From: an uncultured Acetatifactor sp.
GTDB taxonomy: Bacteria; Bacillota; Clostridia; Lachnospirales; Lachnospiraceae
Reading direction: 5' to 3'
NCBI GenBank assembly: GCA_934433135.1
Contig: CAKRZO010000002.1
Coordinates: 62,001-126,000, forward strand
Length of the DNA stretch: 64,000 bases
The translations under genes were made by a program, and so were the position numbers. Below, one piece after another: positions 44,635 through 53,284 of this stretch; positions within the stretch are counted from its first letter, which is position 1, and each line of letters begins with the position of its first letter. Below the pieces are notes generated by a model that was not told where the DNA came from, ran no database searches, and saw only the letters and a program-made list of their open reading frames with translations.

Positions 44635-46260
44635 ATGAGAAAATCATTAGAAAGCCGAAGAAGAAAACTTTGGAAAAGAGGCATAACGACACTGCTTGCT
44701 TTCTGCCTGGTGTCGGTATGGGTTCTGGCAGGCACCTTTACAAGCTTTGCCCAGGAGGGAACGATTACGGCAAGTTCTGCGAAGATCCGCAGGGAAGCAA
44801 GTACGTCCAGTGAAGCCATCGGAAGTGCACTGTCCGGACAGAAGGTTACGATCAATTCCACTATCCAGGGAAGCGATGGTAAGACCTGGTATCAGGTAAC
44901 CGTAAACGGTATGACCGGATACATTCGTTCCGATCTGCTCCGGGCGGATGGGGACAACAGCAATGTCGGCAGTAATGCCGGAGGCAATACAAGTACACCG
45001 GTGATGAATCCAACCGTTGCCGTAACGGCTCTTACGCCTCAGACTGCAACCGTTGCCACGGGAACTGCAGGGGTCAGAGTTCGCACGGATGCATCTACCG
45101 CAAGTTCTATTATTACCAGCCTTCAGAATAATGCTGCCATTACCATACTGGGACAGGCTACCGGTGCAGACGGGAATGTCTGGTATCAAGTAAGCTTTTC
45201 TTTGAATGGCGCGGAAACCCAGGGCTTTATCCGGAATGATTACGTAAAGCTCCCGGATGGCGCAGCGTTAACTCCCCAGGATAATGAACCGGCAGCAGAT
45301 CCTTCCACGGAGACTCCTTCGGAAGAAAACGGAACAGACACCGGAGAGGAGAGTCAGCAACCTGCCGGAAATGACAGTAAAGAATACGATACCCAGTTAA
45401 AAGCAAATTCTTCTACCGGAGAAGATACCTGGTATCTTCTGGATTATGCCAATAACAAGCAGTATCCGATCGCAGACCTGATTGCAGCCGGAACCGGCAA
45501 TGCAGCTTACCTGCAAAAAATGGAATCCAAAGTGACAACCCAGAAGATTATCATTCTGGTTCTGGTAGTAATTATTATCGCTGCGGCACTGGCGGTTACT
45601 TTGCTGTATTTCAAGTTAAGAGATGCCGATGATGCTTATTATGCGGCAGTAGAGAAGCAGACTATCCGGGATCGCAATGCGGCAAAGGCGCAGGGCGGCA
45701 GAACGTCTTCTGACAGAGTGATGCAGACGGTAGGAAGCACCGGACGGCAGGAAAGAGGAACACAGAGTGCACCGGCAGGATCCAGACCGGCAGGAGCAAG
45801 ACCGGTGCAGGGAAGCAGCCAGCCTGCACAGAGATCCGCAGGAAGTACAAGACCGGTACAGGGAGGCAGCCAGAACGCGCAAAGGCCGGCAGGAGCAAGA
45901 CCGGTACAGGGCGGCGGTCAGAACGCGCAAAGGTCGGCAGGAGCAAGACCGGTACAGGGCGGTGGCCAGACGGTACAAAGACCTGCAGGAAGCGTAAGAC
46001 CTGCTCAGAACAGCGGTCAGGCAGGAGCAAGACCGATACAGGGAAGTAGTCAGACCGCACAAAGACCGACCCAGGGCGGGGGTCAGACGGTACAAAGGCC
46101 CGTTGGAAGTGTAAGACCGGCTCAGGCTGCACAAAGTACAGCACGTCCTGCAGCATCGCGGGAAGCGGAAAAAACGCAGCCGAGACAGCAGAACCAGGTT
46201 CAGGACGATGATGAATTTGAATTCGAGTTTCTGAACTGGGATGGCGAAGAGAATAAATAA
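44635..46260 (+). CDS. SH3-domain membrane protein with repetitive tail
   Basis: A 541-residue protein. Signal peptide or N-terminal helix (about 15-40); two bacterial SH3 domains (about 43-105 and 140-205), usual cell-wall or peptide binders; an acidic Thr/Pro linker; a membrane helix (about 302-325); then a tail of about 215 residues with repeated GARPVQGGGQNAQRPA-type units (about 375-510) and an acidic, aromatic C-terminus (DDDEFEFEFLNWDGEENK). With the SH3 domains outside, the tail should be cytoplasmic. ATG 44635 follows GGAGGAAC. The function is unknown; it could link wall sensing to a cytoplasmic partner, which is inference. Confidence 0.78.
   Translation: MRKSLESRRRKLWKRGITTLLAFCLVSVWVLAGTFTSFAQEGTITASSAKIRREASTSSEAIGSALSGQKVTINSTIQGSDGKTWYQVTVNGMTGYIRSDLLRADGDNSNVGSNAGGNTSTPVMNPTVAVTALTPQTATVATGTAGVRVRTDASTASSIITSLQNNAAITILGQATGADGNVWYQVSFSLNGAETQGFIRNDYVKLPDGAALTPQDNEPAADPSTETPSEENGTDTGEESQQPAGNDSKEYDTQLKANSSTGEDTWYLLDYANNKQYPIADLIAAGTGNAAYLQKMESKVTTQKIIILVLVVIIIAAALAVTLLYFKLRDADDAYYAAVEKQTIRDRNAAKAQGGRTSSDRVMQTVGSTGRQERGTQSAPAGSRPAGARPVQGSSQPAQRSAGSTRPVQGGSQNAQRPAGARPVQGGGQNAQRSAGARPVQGGGQTVQRPAGSVRPAQNSGQAGARPIQGSSQTAQRPTQGGGQTVQRPVGSVRPAQAAQSTARPAASREAEKTQPRQQNQVQDDDEFEFEFLNWDGEENK
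45770..46140 (+). repeat. Coding tandem repeats in the SH3 protein tail
   Basis: About eight to nine units of 42-48 bp that share GCAGGAGCAAGACCGGTACAG-like cores; two neighbouring units near 45880-45960 are almost identical, so copy number may vary between strains. Confidence 0.8.
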
Positions 46261-46299
46261 GAGATTTCCTTCATAGGAAACGTGCAGAAGTAAAAGAAG

Positions 46300-46342
46300 A
46301 ATAGGAAAGAAATGGGATTCCCAGATCCTTTCCTATTTTTTT
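46300..46342 (+). terminator. Intrinsic terminator before the GntR-clpC operon
   Basis: AATAGGAAAG (46300-46309) pairs with CTTTCCTATT (46328-46337), with inner TGGG/CCCA, followed by a T tract. It ends the SH3 gene transcript. Confidence 0.85.
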
Positions 46343-46343
46343 G

Positions 46344-46384
46344 TTGACATTTTTTATTCCTCTGTTATAATGACTGTATAACAG
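46344..46384 (+). promoter_or_regulatory. Promoter and GntR operator of the GntR-clpC operon
   Basis: TTGACA (46344-46349) and TATAAT (46366-46371) are spaced 16 bp. A perfect inverted repeat CTGTTATA (46362-46369) and TATAACAG (46377-46384), separated by seven bases, overlaps the -10 box. This is the expected place for an autoregulating YtrA-type repressor. Confidence 0.75.
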
Positions 46385-46407
46385 AAAGAGCACAGGAGGG
46401 AAACGTT

Positions 46408-46785
46408 ATGATAATTGAGATTGATTTTAACAGCGATGAAGCGATTTATCTGCAGTTGCGCAATCAGATTATCTTAGGAATCGCTACATCCAGATTCCGG
46501 GAAGGCGACTCCCTTCCCAGTGTAAGGCAGCTTGCCGATACCATCGGCATTAATATGCATACGGTGAACAAAGCATATTCTGTACTGAAGCAGGAAGGGT
46601 TTGTAAAGGTAGACAGAAGGAAAGGCGCTGTGATTGCGATTGATGCAGATCGGTTAAGAACGCTGGAGGAATTGAAAAAGGAACTGCAGGTGATTCTTGC
46701 CAAAGGCAGCTGTAAAAATATTACAAGAGAGGAAATACATGAGCTGATTGATGAAATATATGAAGATTATGGAGGAGAAAAATAA
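46408..46785 (+). CDS. GntR-family (YtrA subfamily) repressor
   Basis: A 125-residue regulator: GntR winged helix (about residues 10-78, with SLPSVRQLADTIGINMHTVNKAYSVL) and a short helical dimerisation tail of the YtrA type instead of a ligand-binding domain. Its stop overlaps the clpC start (TAATG), so it is cotranscribed with clpC. The operator at 46362-46384 suggests autoregulation and control of clpC. YtrA-type genes usually sit with ABC exporters, so this partner is unusual. Confidence 0.87.
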   Translation: MIIEIDFNSDEAIYLQLRNQIILGIATSRFREGDSLPSVRQLADTIGINMHTVNKAYSVLKQEGFVKVDRRKGAVIAIDADRLRTLEELKKELQVILAKGSCKNITREEIHELIDEIYEDYGGEK

Positions 46786-49235
46786 TGCAGCTACCATTTA
46801 CCGGTAAAGCACAGGCTGTTCTTGCTTATGCGAAAAAATGTGCAGCACAGCTGAAACAGGGATATATCGGGACTGAGCATATTCTGGCAGGGCTTCTTGC
46901 AAAAGAAGATTGTGTAGCAGGAAAGGTGCTGGCACAGAATGGAATTAAAAAGGAACAGGTGGAAGAACTGATCCGGGAATTGATTGCTTTCGAAAAGGGA
47001 GTGGCCGTCAGCGAAAGAGGCGGTTTGTCGCCAAGGGCGGAAAAAGTACTGGAAGAAGCGCAGAACCAGGCAGTTCGTTTCGGACAGAAGGCAATCGGAA
47101 CCGAACACATTCTTCTGGCAATTATCAAAGAGGGAGAGAATGTGGCGCTGCGCCTTTTGAATACGCTGAATGTTTCTACCGCTAAAATTTATGCAGACAC
47201 CTTAAATGCCATGGGAGAGGATAAGAATCTGTATAAGGAGGATCTGGCTTCGAAAAATGCTTCCAGATCCAGAAATTCCGTATTGGAGCTTTACAGCAGA
47301 GACCTGACGGCGCTTGCCGCACAGGGTAAACTGGATCCGGTGATCGGGAGAGAAAAAGAAATTCAGAGAGTCATCCAGATATTGAGCAGGAGAACCAAAA
47401 ACAATCCCTGCCTGATTGGAGAACCGGGTGTGGGGAAAACGGCTGTGGTAGAGGGGCTGGCAATGCGGATTGTGAATGGGCAGGTCCCTTTTACCGTGCA
47501 AAATAAGCGTGTCCTGATGCTGGATTTGTCCGGGATGGTTGCCGGAAGCAAATACCGCGGGGAATTTGAAGAAAGAATCAAAAGAGTGATCCGGGAAGTG
47601 ATTGAAGATGGGAATATCATTCTTTTCCTGGATGAGATTCATACATTGATCGGGGCAGGCGGTGCGGAAGGGGCTATTGATGCTTCCAATATTTTAAAGC
47701 CTTCGCTGGCAAGAGGAGAAATCCAGTTAGTCGGCGCGACAACGATTGCGGAATACCGAAAATATGTAGAGAAGGATGCTGCACTGGAAAGAAGATTTCA
47801 GCCTGTTGATGTAGAAGAACCTACAGAAGAGGAAGCGATACAGATTCTGGAGGGAATCAAAGGAAAGTATGAAGAGTACCATAACGTGGAAATTCTTCCG
47901 CAGGCATGTGAAGCGGCGGTGCGTCTGTCTTCCCGTTATATCAGTGACAGAAATCTGCCGGATAAGGCCATTGATCTGATTGATGAAGCGGCGGCCAGCG
48001 CCGGACTTAAGTATCATGGCAGCCCCGACAGACAAAAGGAGTTGGAAGAACAGATTCGACAGAAGGATCTGGAAATAGAGGATGCCATTCGCAGAGAGGC
48101 ATTTGAACAGATTAAGGAAATACGCAACAGCCAGGAGGCGTTGATCCGAAAGGCGGAAAAACTCTCCGAAAAAAAGGAAAACTCCGGCGAAGAACGGAAA
48201 ATCCGTATCGGTGAGGAAGAAATTGCTGAAGTTGTGGCAATGTGGACCAAAATTCCGGTACAGAAACTTAAGCAGAAGGAAAGTGAAAAGCTTTTAAAGC
48301 TGGAGAAGTTGCTGCACAAACGGGTAGTGGGCCAGGAAGAAGCGGTGGTTGCCGTGGCCAGGGCAATGCGCAGAGGTCGTGTGGGGCTTAAGGATCCTGC
48401 AAGACCGATCGGATCATTCTTATTTTTAGGGCCTACCGGTGTCGGAAAGACCGAATTAAGCAAAGCATTGGCAGAGGCCATGTTCGGCTCGGAGGATGCC
48501 ATGATCCGGGTAGATATGTCGGAATATATGGAAGGGCACTCTGTTTCCAAAATGATTGGATCGCCGCCCGGATATGTGGGTTTTGATGAAGGCGGGCAAT
48601 TAAGTGAAAAGGTCAGAAGAAATCCTTATTCGGTTGTGCTTTTCGATGAAATTGAAAAAGCCCACCCGGATGTTTTCAATATTTTGCTGCAGGTACTGGA
48701 TGACGGTCACATCACGGATTCCAAAGGAAGGAAGGTAAGTTTTAAAAATACGATTCTGATCATGACTTCCAATGCCGGTGCCCAGAGAATTGTAGATCCG
48801 AAGAATCTGGGATTTTCCGCATCTGACAGTCCTTCACGGGATTATGAAAAGATGAAGAGCAGTGTCATGGAAGAAATAAAAAGGAATTTCAAACCGGAAT
48901 TTATCAACCGGATTGATGAAATCATTGTCTTCCATCAGCTGAGTCGGGAGAATATGAAGGAAATTGTAGATATGCTTGCTGCAAGGCTGAACAAGCGATG
49001 CGAGAAACAGATGGACATTCACCTGACGATATCCGAAAGCCTTAAGGAACATCTGGTGGAAAAGTATTCCGACAGAAAAATGGGTGCCAGACCTTTGCGC
49101 AGGGCTATGCAAACCGTTGTGGAAGACAGGCTGGCTGAAGAAATTTTACAAGGCAATGTAAAAGCCGGAGACAAAGTCACGGCAGGTTATCGCAAAAATG
49201 AAGTGGTATTTACCGTCAAACAAAAAAGAGTATAA
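46785..49235 (+). CDS. clpC: ClpC-type AAA+ unfoldase
   Basis: An 816-residue Clp ATPase: N-terminal repeat domain (1-145), first AAA+ module (GEPGVGKT; FLDEIHTLIGAGGAEGAIDASNILKP), a coiled-coil M domain with UVR-like charge pattern (about 415-460), and a second AAA+ module (GPTGVGKTE; VVLFDEIEKAHPDVFN). It feeds substrates to ClpP, encoded at 52525. In Bacilli clpC belongs to ctsR-mcsA-mcsB-clpC; none of those partners is here and a GntR gene precedes it instead. Confidence 0.94.
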   Translation: MQLPFTGKAQAVLAYAKKCAAQLKQGYIGTEHILAGLLAKEDCVAGKVLAQNGIKKEQVEELIRELIAFEKGVAVSERGGLSPRAEKVLEEAQNQAVRFGQKAIGTEHILLAIIKEGENVALRLLNTLNVSTAKIYADTLNAMGEDKNLYKEDLASKNASRSRNSVLELYSRDLTALAAQGKLDPVIGREKEIQRVIQILSRRTKNNPCLIGEPGVGKTAVVEGLAMRIVNGQVPFTVQNKRVLMLDLSGMVAGSKYRGEFEERIKRVIREVIEDGNIILFLDEIHTLIGAGGAEGAIDASNILKPSLARGEIQLVGATTIAEYRKYVEKDAALERRFQPVDVEEPTEEEAIQILEGIKGKYEEYHNVEILPQACEAAVRLSSRYISDRNLPDKAIDLIDEAAASAGLKYHGSPDRQKELEEQIRQKDLEIEDAIRREAFEQIKEIRNSQEALIRKAEKLSEKKENSGEERKIRIGEEEIAEVVAMWTKIPVQKLKQKESEKLLKLEKLLHKRVVGQEEAVVAVARAMRRGRVGLKDPARPIGSFLFLGPTGVGKTELSKALAEAMFGSEDAMIRVDMSEYMEGHSVSKMIGSPPGYVGFDEGGQLSEKVRRNPYSVVLFDEIEKAHPDVFNILLQVLDDGHITDSKGRKVSFKNTILIMTSNAGAQRIVDPKNLGFSASDSPSRDYEKMKSSVMEEIKRNFKPEFINRIDEIIVFHQLSRENMKEIVDMLAARLNKRCEKQMDIHLTISESLKEHLVEKYSDRKMGARPLRRAMQTVVEDRLAEEILQGNVKAGDKVTAGYRKNEVVFTVKQKRV

Positions 49236-49263
49236 AAAAATAATTTAACAGAGGAGAAAAGAG

Positions 49264-49677
49264 ATGGCAGTGATAAAAGAATTAATCCGCAGCGAGGCAG
49301 ACGGAAGTTTAAGTTTTGGAAACTATGCATTGGAGCAGAAGGCTAAGGTTGAGGATTTTGAACATTGCGGGGATCTTTATAAAGTAAAAACCTACCGTGA
49401 GATGACCAAACTGGAAAAGAACGGAATGTTTTTGTATGAATCGGTACCGGGAACCGGCGTGCTTCATTTTAAGGAGCAGGAAGACAGCGTAGAATTTGTC
49501 GTGGAAGGCAGCGAAGATGCACAGATTACCCTTGGCATGAAAGACGATACCGCATACGAGATCATGATGGACGGAGAAATCGTAGGCATGGTAAAAACCG
49601 GACTGGGCGGCAAGCTGATTATAAGCATCGAACTGTCAGAAGGAAAAGAAGTTGCAGTGAAAGTAGTACAGGCATAA
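49264..49677 (+). CDS. Conserved hypothetical protein
   Basis: A 137-residue, beta-rich, acidic protein without signal peptide or membrane segment (for example SFGNYALEQKAKVEDFEHCGDLYKVKT). I recall relatives in Lachnospiraceae, sometimes labelled endosialidase, but nothing in the sequence supports a glycosidase: it is far too short and lacks sialidase motifs. It lies 28 bp after clpC and before radA, with an AGAGGAGAAAAG binding site, so it is probably part of that operon. Confidence 0.65.
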   Translation: MAVIKELIRSEADGSLSFGNYALEQKAKVEDFEHCGDLYKVKTYREMTKLEKNGMFLYESVPGTGVLHFKEQEDSVEFVVEGSEDAQITLGMKDDTAYEIMMDGEIVGMVKTGLGGKLIISIELSEGKEVAVKVVQA

Positions 49678-49705
49678 ACCGGTTCGTGTCGGAAACGGAG
49701 AAAAA

Positions 49706-51076
49706 ATGGCAAAAGGCAAAATGGCGACCATGTATTTCTGTAAAAACTGCGGGTATGAGTCCACCAAATGGATGGGGCAATGTCCGGGCTGCCGTGAATG
49801 GAATACACTGACGGAAGAAGTGGTACGTTCCAAAAGCACTGCTTCTGCAGGCGGTATAAAAAAAGAAACAGATATCCATCCCAGTGTATTGGCAGATATT
49901 AAGGTGCAGGAAGAAAGCAGAACCTCGACCCGGATGAAAGAGCTGGACAGAGTGCTGGGAGGCGGAATTGTGCAGGGAAGTCTGGTACTGGTGGGAGGAG
50001 ACCCCGGTATCGGAAAGTCCACTCTGCTTTTGCAGATGTGCAGGCAGTTAGCCGGAGACGGCAGAAAAGTTTTGTATATTTCAGGTGAAGAATCACTTGT
50101 GCAGATTAAAATGCGGGCGGATCGGATCGGAACATTCCCGAAAGAAATGCTGCTTTTGTGTGAAACCGGTCTCGGCACGATAGAAAGTATTATCAGGCAA
50201 CAGGTGCCTCAGATTGTGGTAATTGATTCCATTCAGACGATGTACCAGGAAGAGATTTCTTCAGCGCCGGGGAGCGTTTCTCAGGTGCGGGAGGCCACCG
50301 GTATTCTGCTGCAGCTTGCCAAAGGACTGGGTATCAGTATCTTTATTGTCGGACATGTCACCAAAGAAGGAACGGTTGCAGGTCCCCGGGTTTTAGAACA
50401 CATGGTAGACACGGTATTGTATTTTGAAGGAGACAGGCATGCCTCTTACCGTATTTTAAGAAGCGTAAAAAACCGTTTCGGTTCCACCAATGAAATCGGT
50501 GTTTTTGAAATGCAGGAAGCGGGTCTTAAAGAAGTTGCCAACCCATCGGAATATATGTTGGAGGGACGGCCGGTGGATGCAAGCGGTTCCATTGTGGCCT
50601 GCTCCATGGAAGGTACCAGACCCTTATTAATCGAAATTCAGGCGTTGGTATGTCAGAGTAACTTCGGAATTCCCAGAAGGCAGAGTATCGGAACTGATTT
50701 TAACCGGGTAAACCTTTTGATGGCGGTACTGGAAAAAAGATCGGGAATCCAGCTTGCGGGCTGCGATGCTTATGTAAATATTACAGGCGGGTTGAAAGTG
50801 CAGGAACCGGCAATTGATCTGGCGATCGTGCTGGCCATTGTTTCCAGCGTACGTAACCGTACCATTCATCCGAAACTGGTAGCTTTCGGAGAAGTAGGAT
50901 TAAGCGGGGAGGTGCGTTCCGTGAGCATGGCGGCCAATCGTGTGGCAGAGGCGGAAAAGTTGGGATTTGAAATCTGTGTGCTTCCGGCGGTCTGCCTGGA
51001 GAATCTGAAAATGAAAACGAATATGCGCCTTGTAGGGGTAAGATCCGTGCAGGAGGCGGTTAAAGTGCTCTTATAA
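49706..51076 (+). CDS. radA: DNA repair protein RadA
   Basis: A 456-residue RecA-like branch-migration protein: N-terminal zinc finger (CKNCGY...CPGC, about residues 12-32), Walker A GGDPGIGKST, the RadA-specific KNRFG motif, and a C-terminal Lon-like domain (about 340-450). It promotes strand exchange in recombinational repair. radA next to clpC is a common Firmicute neighbourhood. Confidence 0.96.
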   Translation: MAKGKMATMYFCKNCGYESTKWMGQCPGCREWNTLTEEVVRSKSTASAGGIKKETDIHPSVLADIKVQEESRTSTRMKELDRVLGGGIVQGSLVLVGGDPGIGKSTLLLQMCRQLAGDGRKVLYISGEESLVQIKMRADRIGTFPKEMLLLCETGLGTIESIIRQQVPQIVVIDSIQTMYQEEISSAPGSVSQVREATGILLQLAKGLGISIFIVGHVTKEGTVAGPRVLEHMVDTVLYFEGDRHASYRILRSVKNRFGSTNEIGVFEMQEAGLKEVANPSEYMLEGRPVDASGSIVACSMEGTRPLLIEIQALVCQSNFGIPRRQSIGTDFNRVNLLMAVLEKRSGIQLAGCDAYVNITGGLKVQEPAIDLAIVLAIVSSVRNRTIHPKLVAFGEVGLSGEVRSVSMAANRVAEAEKLGFEICVLPAVCLENLKMKTNMRLVGVRSVQEAVKVLL

Positions 51077-51083
51077 AAAATAT

Positions 51084-51112
51084 TTGTCTTTTTCGCAGCT
51101 TTGTGATATAAT
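51084..51112 (+). promoter_or_regulatory. Promoter of tig
   Basis: TTGTCT (51084-51089) and TATAAT (51107-51112) are spaced 17 bp. The leader of about 75 nt contains a small GTGTCC/GGGGCAC hairpin. Confidence 0.7.
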
Positions 51113-51192
51113 CGTAAAATGACTGTGAGTGTGTCCATTTTCGGGGCACGGACCAATTTTAACAGAGGCAATTTGAAGGAGGAAATAGAAAA

Positions 51193-52479
51193 ATGAGCTT
51201 ACAGGTAGAAAAATTGGAGAAGAATATGGCGAAGCTGACCATAGAAGTATCTGCAGAAGAGCTGGAGAAGGCACTTCAGGATACTTATAATAAGGAAAAG
51301 GGAAGAATTACCGTTCCCGGTTTCCGTAAGGGAAAAGCTCCCCGTAAGCTGATCGAGCAGATGTACGGTAAGGGTGTATTTTATGAAGGAGCTGCCAATG
51401 CATTGATTCCCACAGCATATGAGAAGGCGCTGGAAGAATGTACGGAAGAAATTGTATCTTCTCCTGAGATCGATGTTGTTACCCTGGAGGCAGGAAAGCC
51501 TTTCTGCTTTACCGCTCTGGTAGCTTTAAAGCCCGGTGTGACTCTCGGAGAATATAAAGGAGTCAAGGTACCGAAGCAGGAAGTGGAAGTGACGGAAGAA
51601 GAAGTAGATGCCGAGATCAATAAAGAGAGAGAAAATAATGCCAGAACCATCAACGTAGAAGACAGACCGGTGCAGGACGGTGATATGACGGTGATCGATT
51701 TCGAAGGCTTTGTTGACGGCGTGCCTTTTGAAGGCGGCAAGGGAGAAGATCATCCGCTTACTATCGGATCCGGCGCTTTTATTCCCGGATTTGAAGAGCA
51801 GCTGATCGGTGCGGTAATCGGAGAAGAGAGGGACGTGGAAGTAACTTTCCCGGAAGATTATCATGCCAAGGAACTTGCAGGAAAGCCTGCTGTATTTAAG
51901 TGTGTTGTAAAAGAGATTAAGGTGAAGGAACTTCCGGAGTTGGATGATGAGTTTGCCGGTGAAGTATCTGAGTTCGAGACATTGGAAGAATACAAGGCAG
52001 ACGTTAAGATGAAGCTTTTGGAAAAGAAGGAAGCAGCAGCAAAGAACGCAAAAGAAGATGCCGCAGTGGATGCGGTTATCGCAAATGCGCAGATGGAGAT
52101 TCCGGATGCTATGGTGTCCACACAGCAGAGACAGATCGTGGATGATTTTGCGCAAAGACTCAGATCACAGGGTCTTACCATGGAACAGTATCTGCAGTTT
52201 ACGGGATCCAATGCGGATAAGCTTCTGGAAGAAGTAAAGCCTCAGGCGCTTAAGAGAATCCAGTCCCGTCTGGTTCTGGAAGCAGTAGCTGCAGCGGAAA
52301 ATCTGCAGGCAAGCGAAGAAGAGTTTGAAGAAGAAGTAGCAAAGATGGCAGAAAGCTATAAGATGGAAGCAGATAAAGTAAAAGAACTTCTGGGTGAGAA
52401 CGGTAAGAAGCAGATTATGGAAGATCTTTGTGTCCGTAAGGCAGTAGATTTTGTTACCGATAATGCTATAGAAGAGTAA
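51193..52479 (+). CDS. tig: Trigger factor
   Basis: A 428-residue ribosome-associated chaperone and prolyl isomerase. The ribosome-binding loop is visible as GFRKGKAP (about residues 43-50), the FKBP domain follows (about 150-240, DMTVIDFEGFVDGVPFEGGK), and the C-terminal substrate-binding helices run to the end. It heads the tig-clpP-clpX cluster, 45 bp before clpP. Confidence 0.96.
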   Translation: MSLQVEKLEKNMAKLTIEVSAEELEKALQDTYNKEKGRITVPGFRKGKAPRKLIEQMYGKGVFYEGAANALIPTAYEKALEECTEEIVSSPEIDVVTLEAGKPFCFTALVALKPGVTLGEYKGVKVPKQEVEVTEEEVDAEINKERENNARTINVEDRPVQDGDMTVIDFEGFVDGVPFEGGKGEDHPLTIGSGAFIPGFEEQLIGAVIGEERDVEVTFPEDYHAKELAGKPAVFKCVVKEIKVKELPELDDEFAGEVSEFETLEEYKADVKMKLLEKKEAAAKNAKEDAAVDAVIANAQMEIPDAMVSTQQRQIVDDFAQRLRSQGLTMEQYLQFTGSNADKLLEEVKPQALKRIQSRLVLEAVAAAENLQASEEEFEEEVAKMAESYKMEADKVKELLGENGKKQIMEDLCVRKAVDFVTDNAIEE

Positions 52480-52524
52480 CAACAGGATATACTTCCTGAA
52501 AAGAAGAAAGGGAGAGTGAAATAG

Positions 52525-53121
52525 ATGAGTTTGGTACCATATGTCATTGAACAGACGAGTAAGGGTGAGAGATCTTATGATATTTATTCAAGACTTCTCA
52601 AAGACAGAATCATTTTCCTGGGAGAGGAAGTAAATGAAGTAACTGCCAGTCTGGTAGTTGCACAGCTTCTGTTCCTGGAGGCAGAGGATCCGGATAAGGA
52701 TATTCATCTGTACATCAACAGTCCGGGCGGAAGTGTGACAGCAGGTCTTGCAATTTATGATACAATGCATTATATCAAATGTGATGTGTCTACCGTATGT
52801 ATCGGAATGGCAGCAAGTATGGGGGCTTTCCTCTTAGCAGGAGGAGCGAAAGGAAAGAGATTTGCCCTTCCGAATGCGGAGATTATGATTCACCAGCCTT
52901 TGGGAGGAACCCAGGGTCAGGCAACGGAAATTGAAATCGCTGCAAAGCATATTCTTAAGACGAAAGAAAAATTGAATCATATGCTGGCAGAGAATACCGG
53001 AAAAGATTATGAAACGATCTGTGCAGACACGGAAAGAGATAACTGGAAGAGTGCTGCAGAAGCCTGTGAATACGGGCTGATTGATAAGGTAATTGCATCT
53101 CACGGGATGCAGGAGGCGTAA
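52525..53121 (+). CDS. clpP: ATP-dependent Clp protease proteolytic subunit
   Basis: A 198-residue serine protease with catalytic S98 (GMAASMGAF) and H123 (MIHQPLGG); the Asp lies near residue 172. The start MSLVPYVIEQTSKGERSYDIYSRLL is canonical. It forms the chamber served by ClpX (next gene) and ClpC (46785). A large hairpin separates it from clpX. Confidence 0.97.
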   Translation: MSLVPYVIEQTSKGERSYDIYSRLLKDRIIFLGEEVNEVTASLVVAQLLFLEAEDPDKDIHLYINSPGGSVTAGLAIYDTMHYIKCDVSTVCIGMAASMGAFLLAGGAKGKRFALPNAEIMIHQPLGGTQGQATEIEIAAKHILKTKEKLNHMLAENTGKDYETICADTERDNWKSAAEACEYGLIDKVIASHGMQEA

Positions 53122-53132
53122 AAATCTGAACC

Positions 53133-53272
53133 TGAGCCTGTGTAAGTAAGCTTCATGGCAATTTGTTCCTGAGCGAAAGCAAATTGCTCTTACGGCGGAG
53201 AAAAATTGTCTGTGCGAATGGCGCATTGGACCGGTAAAATTTTTCTCCGCCGTGTGCACGAGTCGCTCGGAA
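53133..53272. repeat. Structured intergenic element between clpP and clpX
   Basis: A perfect 16-bp inverted repeat ACGGCGGAGAAAAATT (53192-53207) and AATTTTTCTCCGCCGT (53238-53253), a neighbouring GCAATTTG/CAAATTGC hairpin, and outer GAGC/GCTC ends. The loop contains GCGAATGGCGC, the same 11-mer found inverted in family A repeats, so the two may be related. Confidence 0.65.
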
Positions 53273-53284
53273 ATGAGGATTAGA

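Noticed and set aside
49264..49677. Endosialidase label for the protein between clpC and radA
   Set aside because: At 137 residues without sialidase motifs or export signal, the label has no support.
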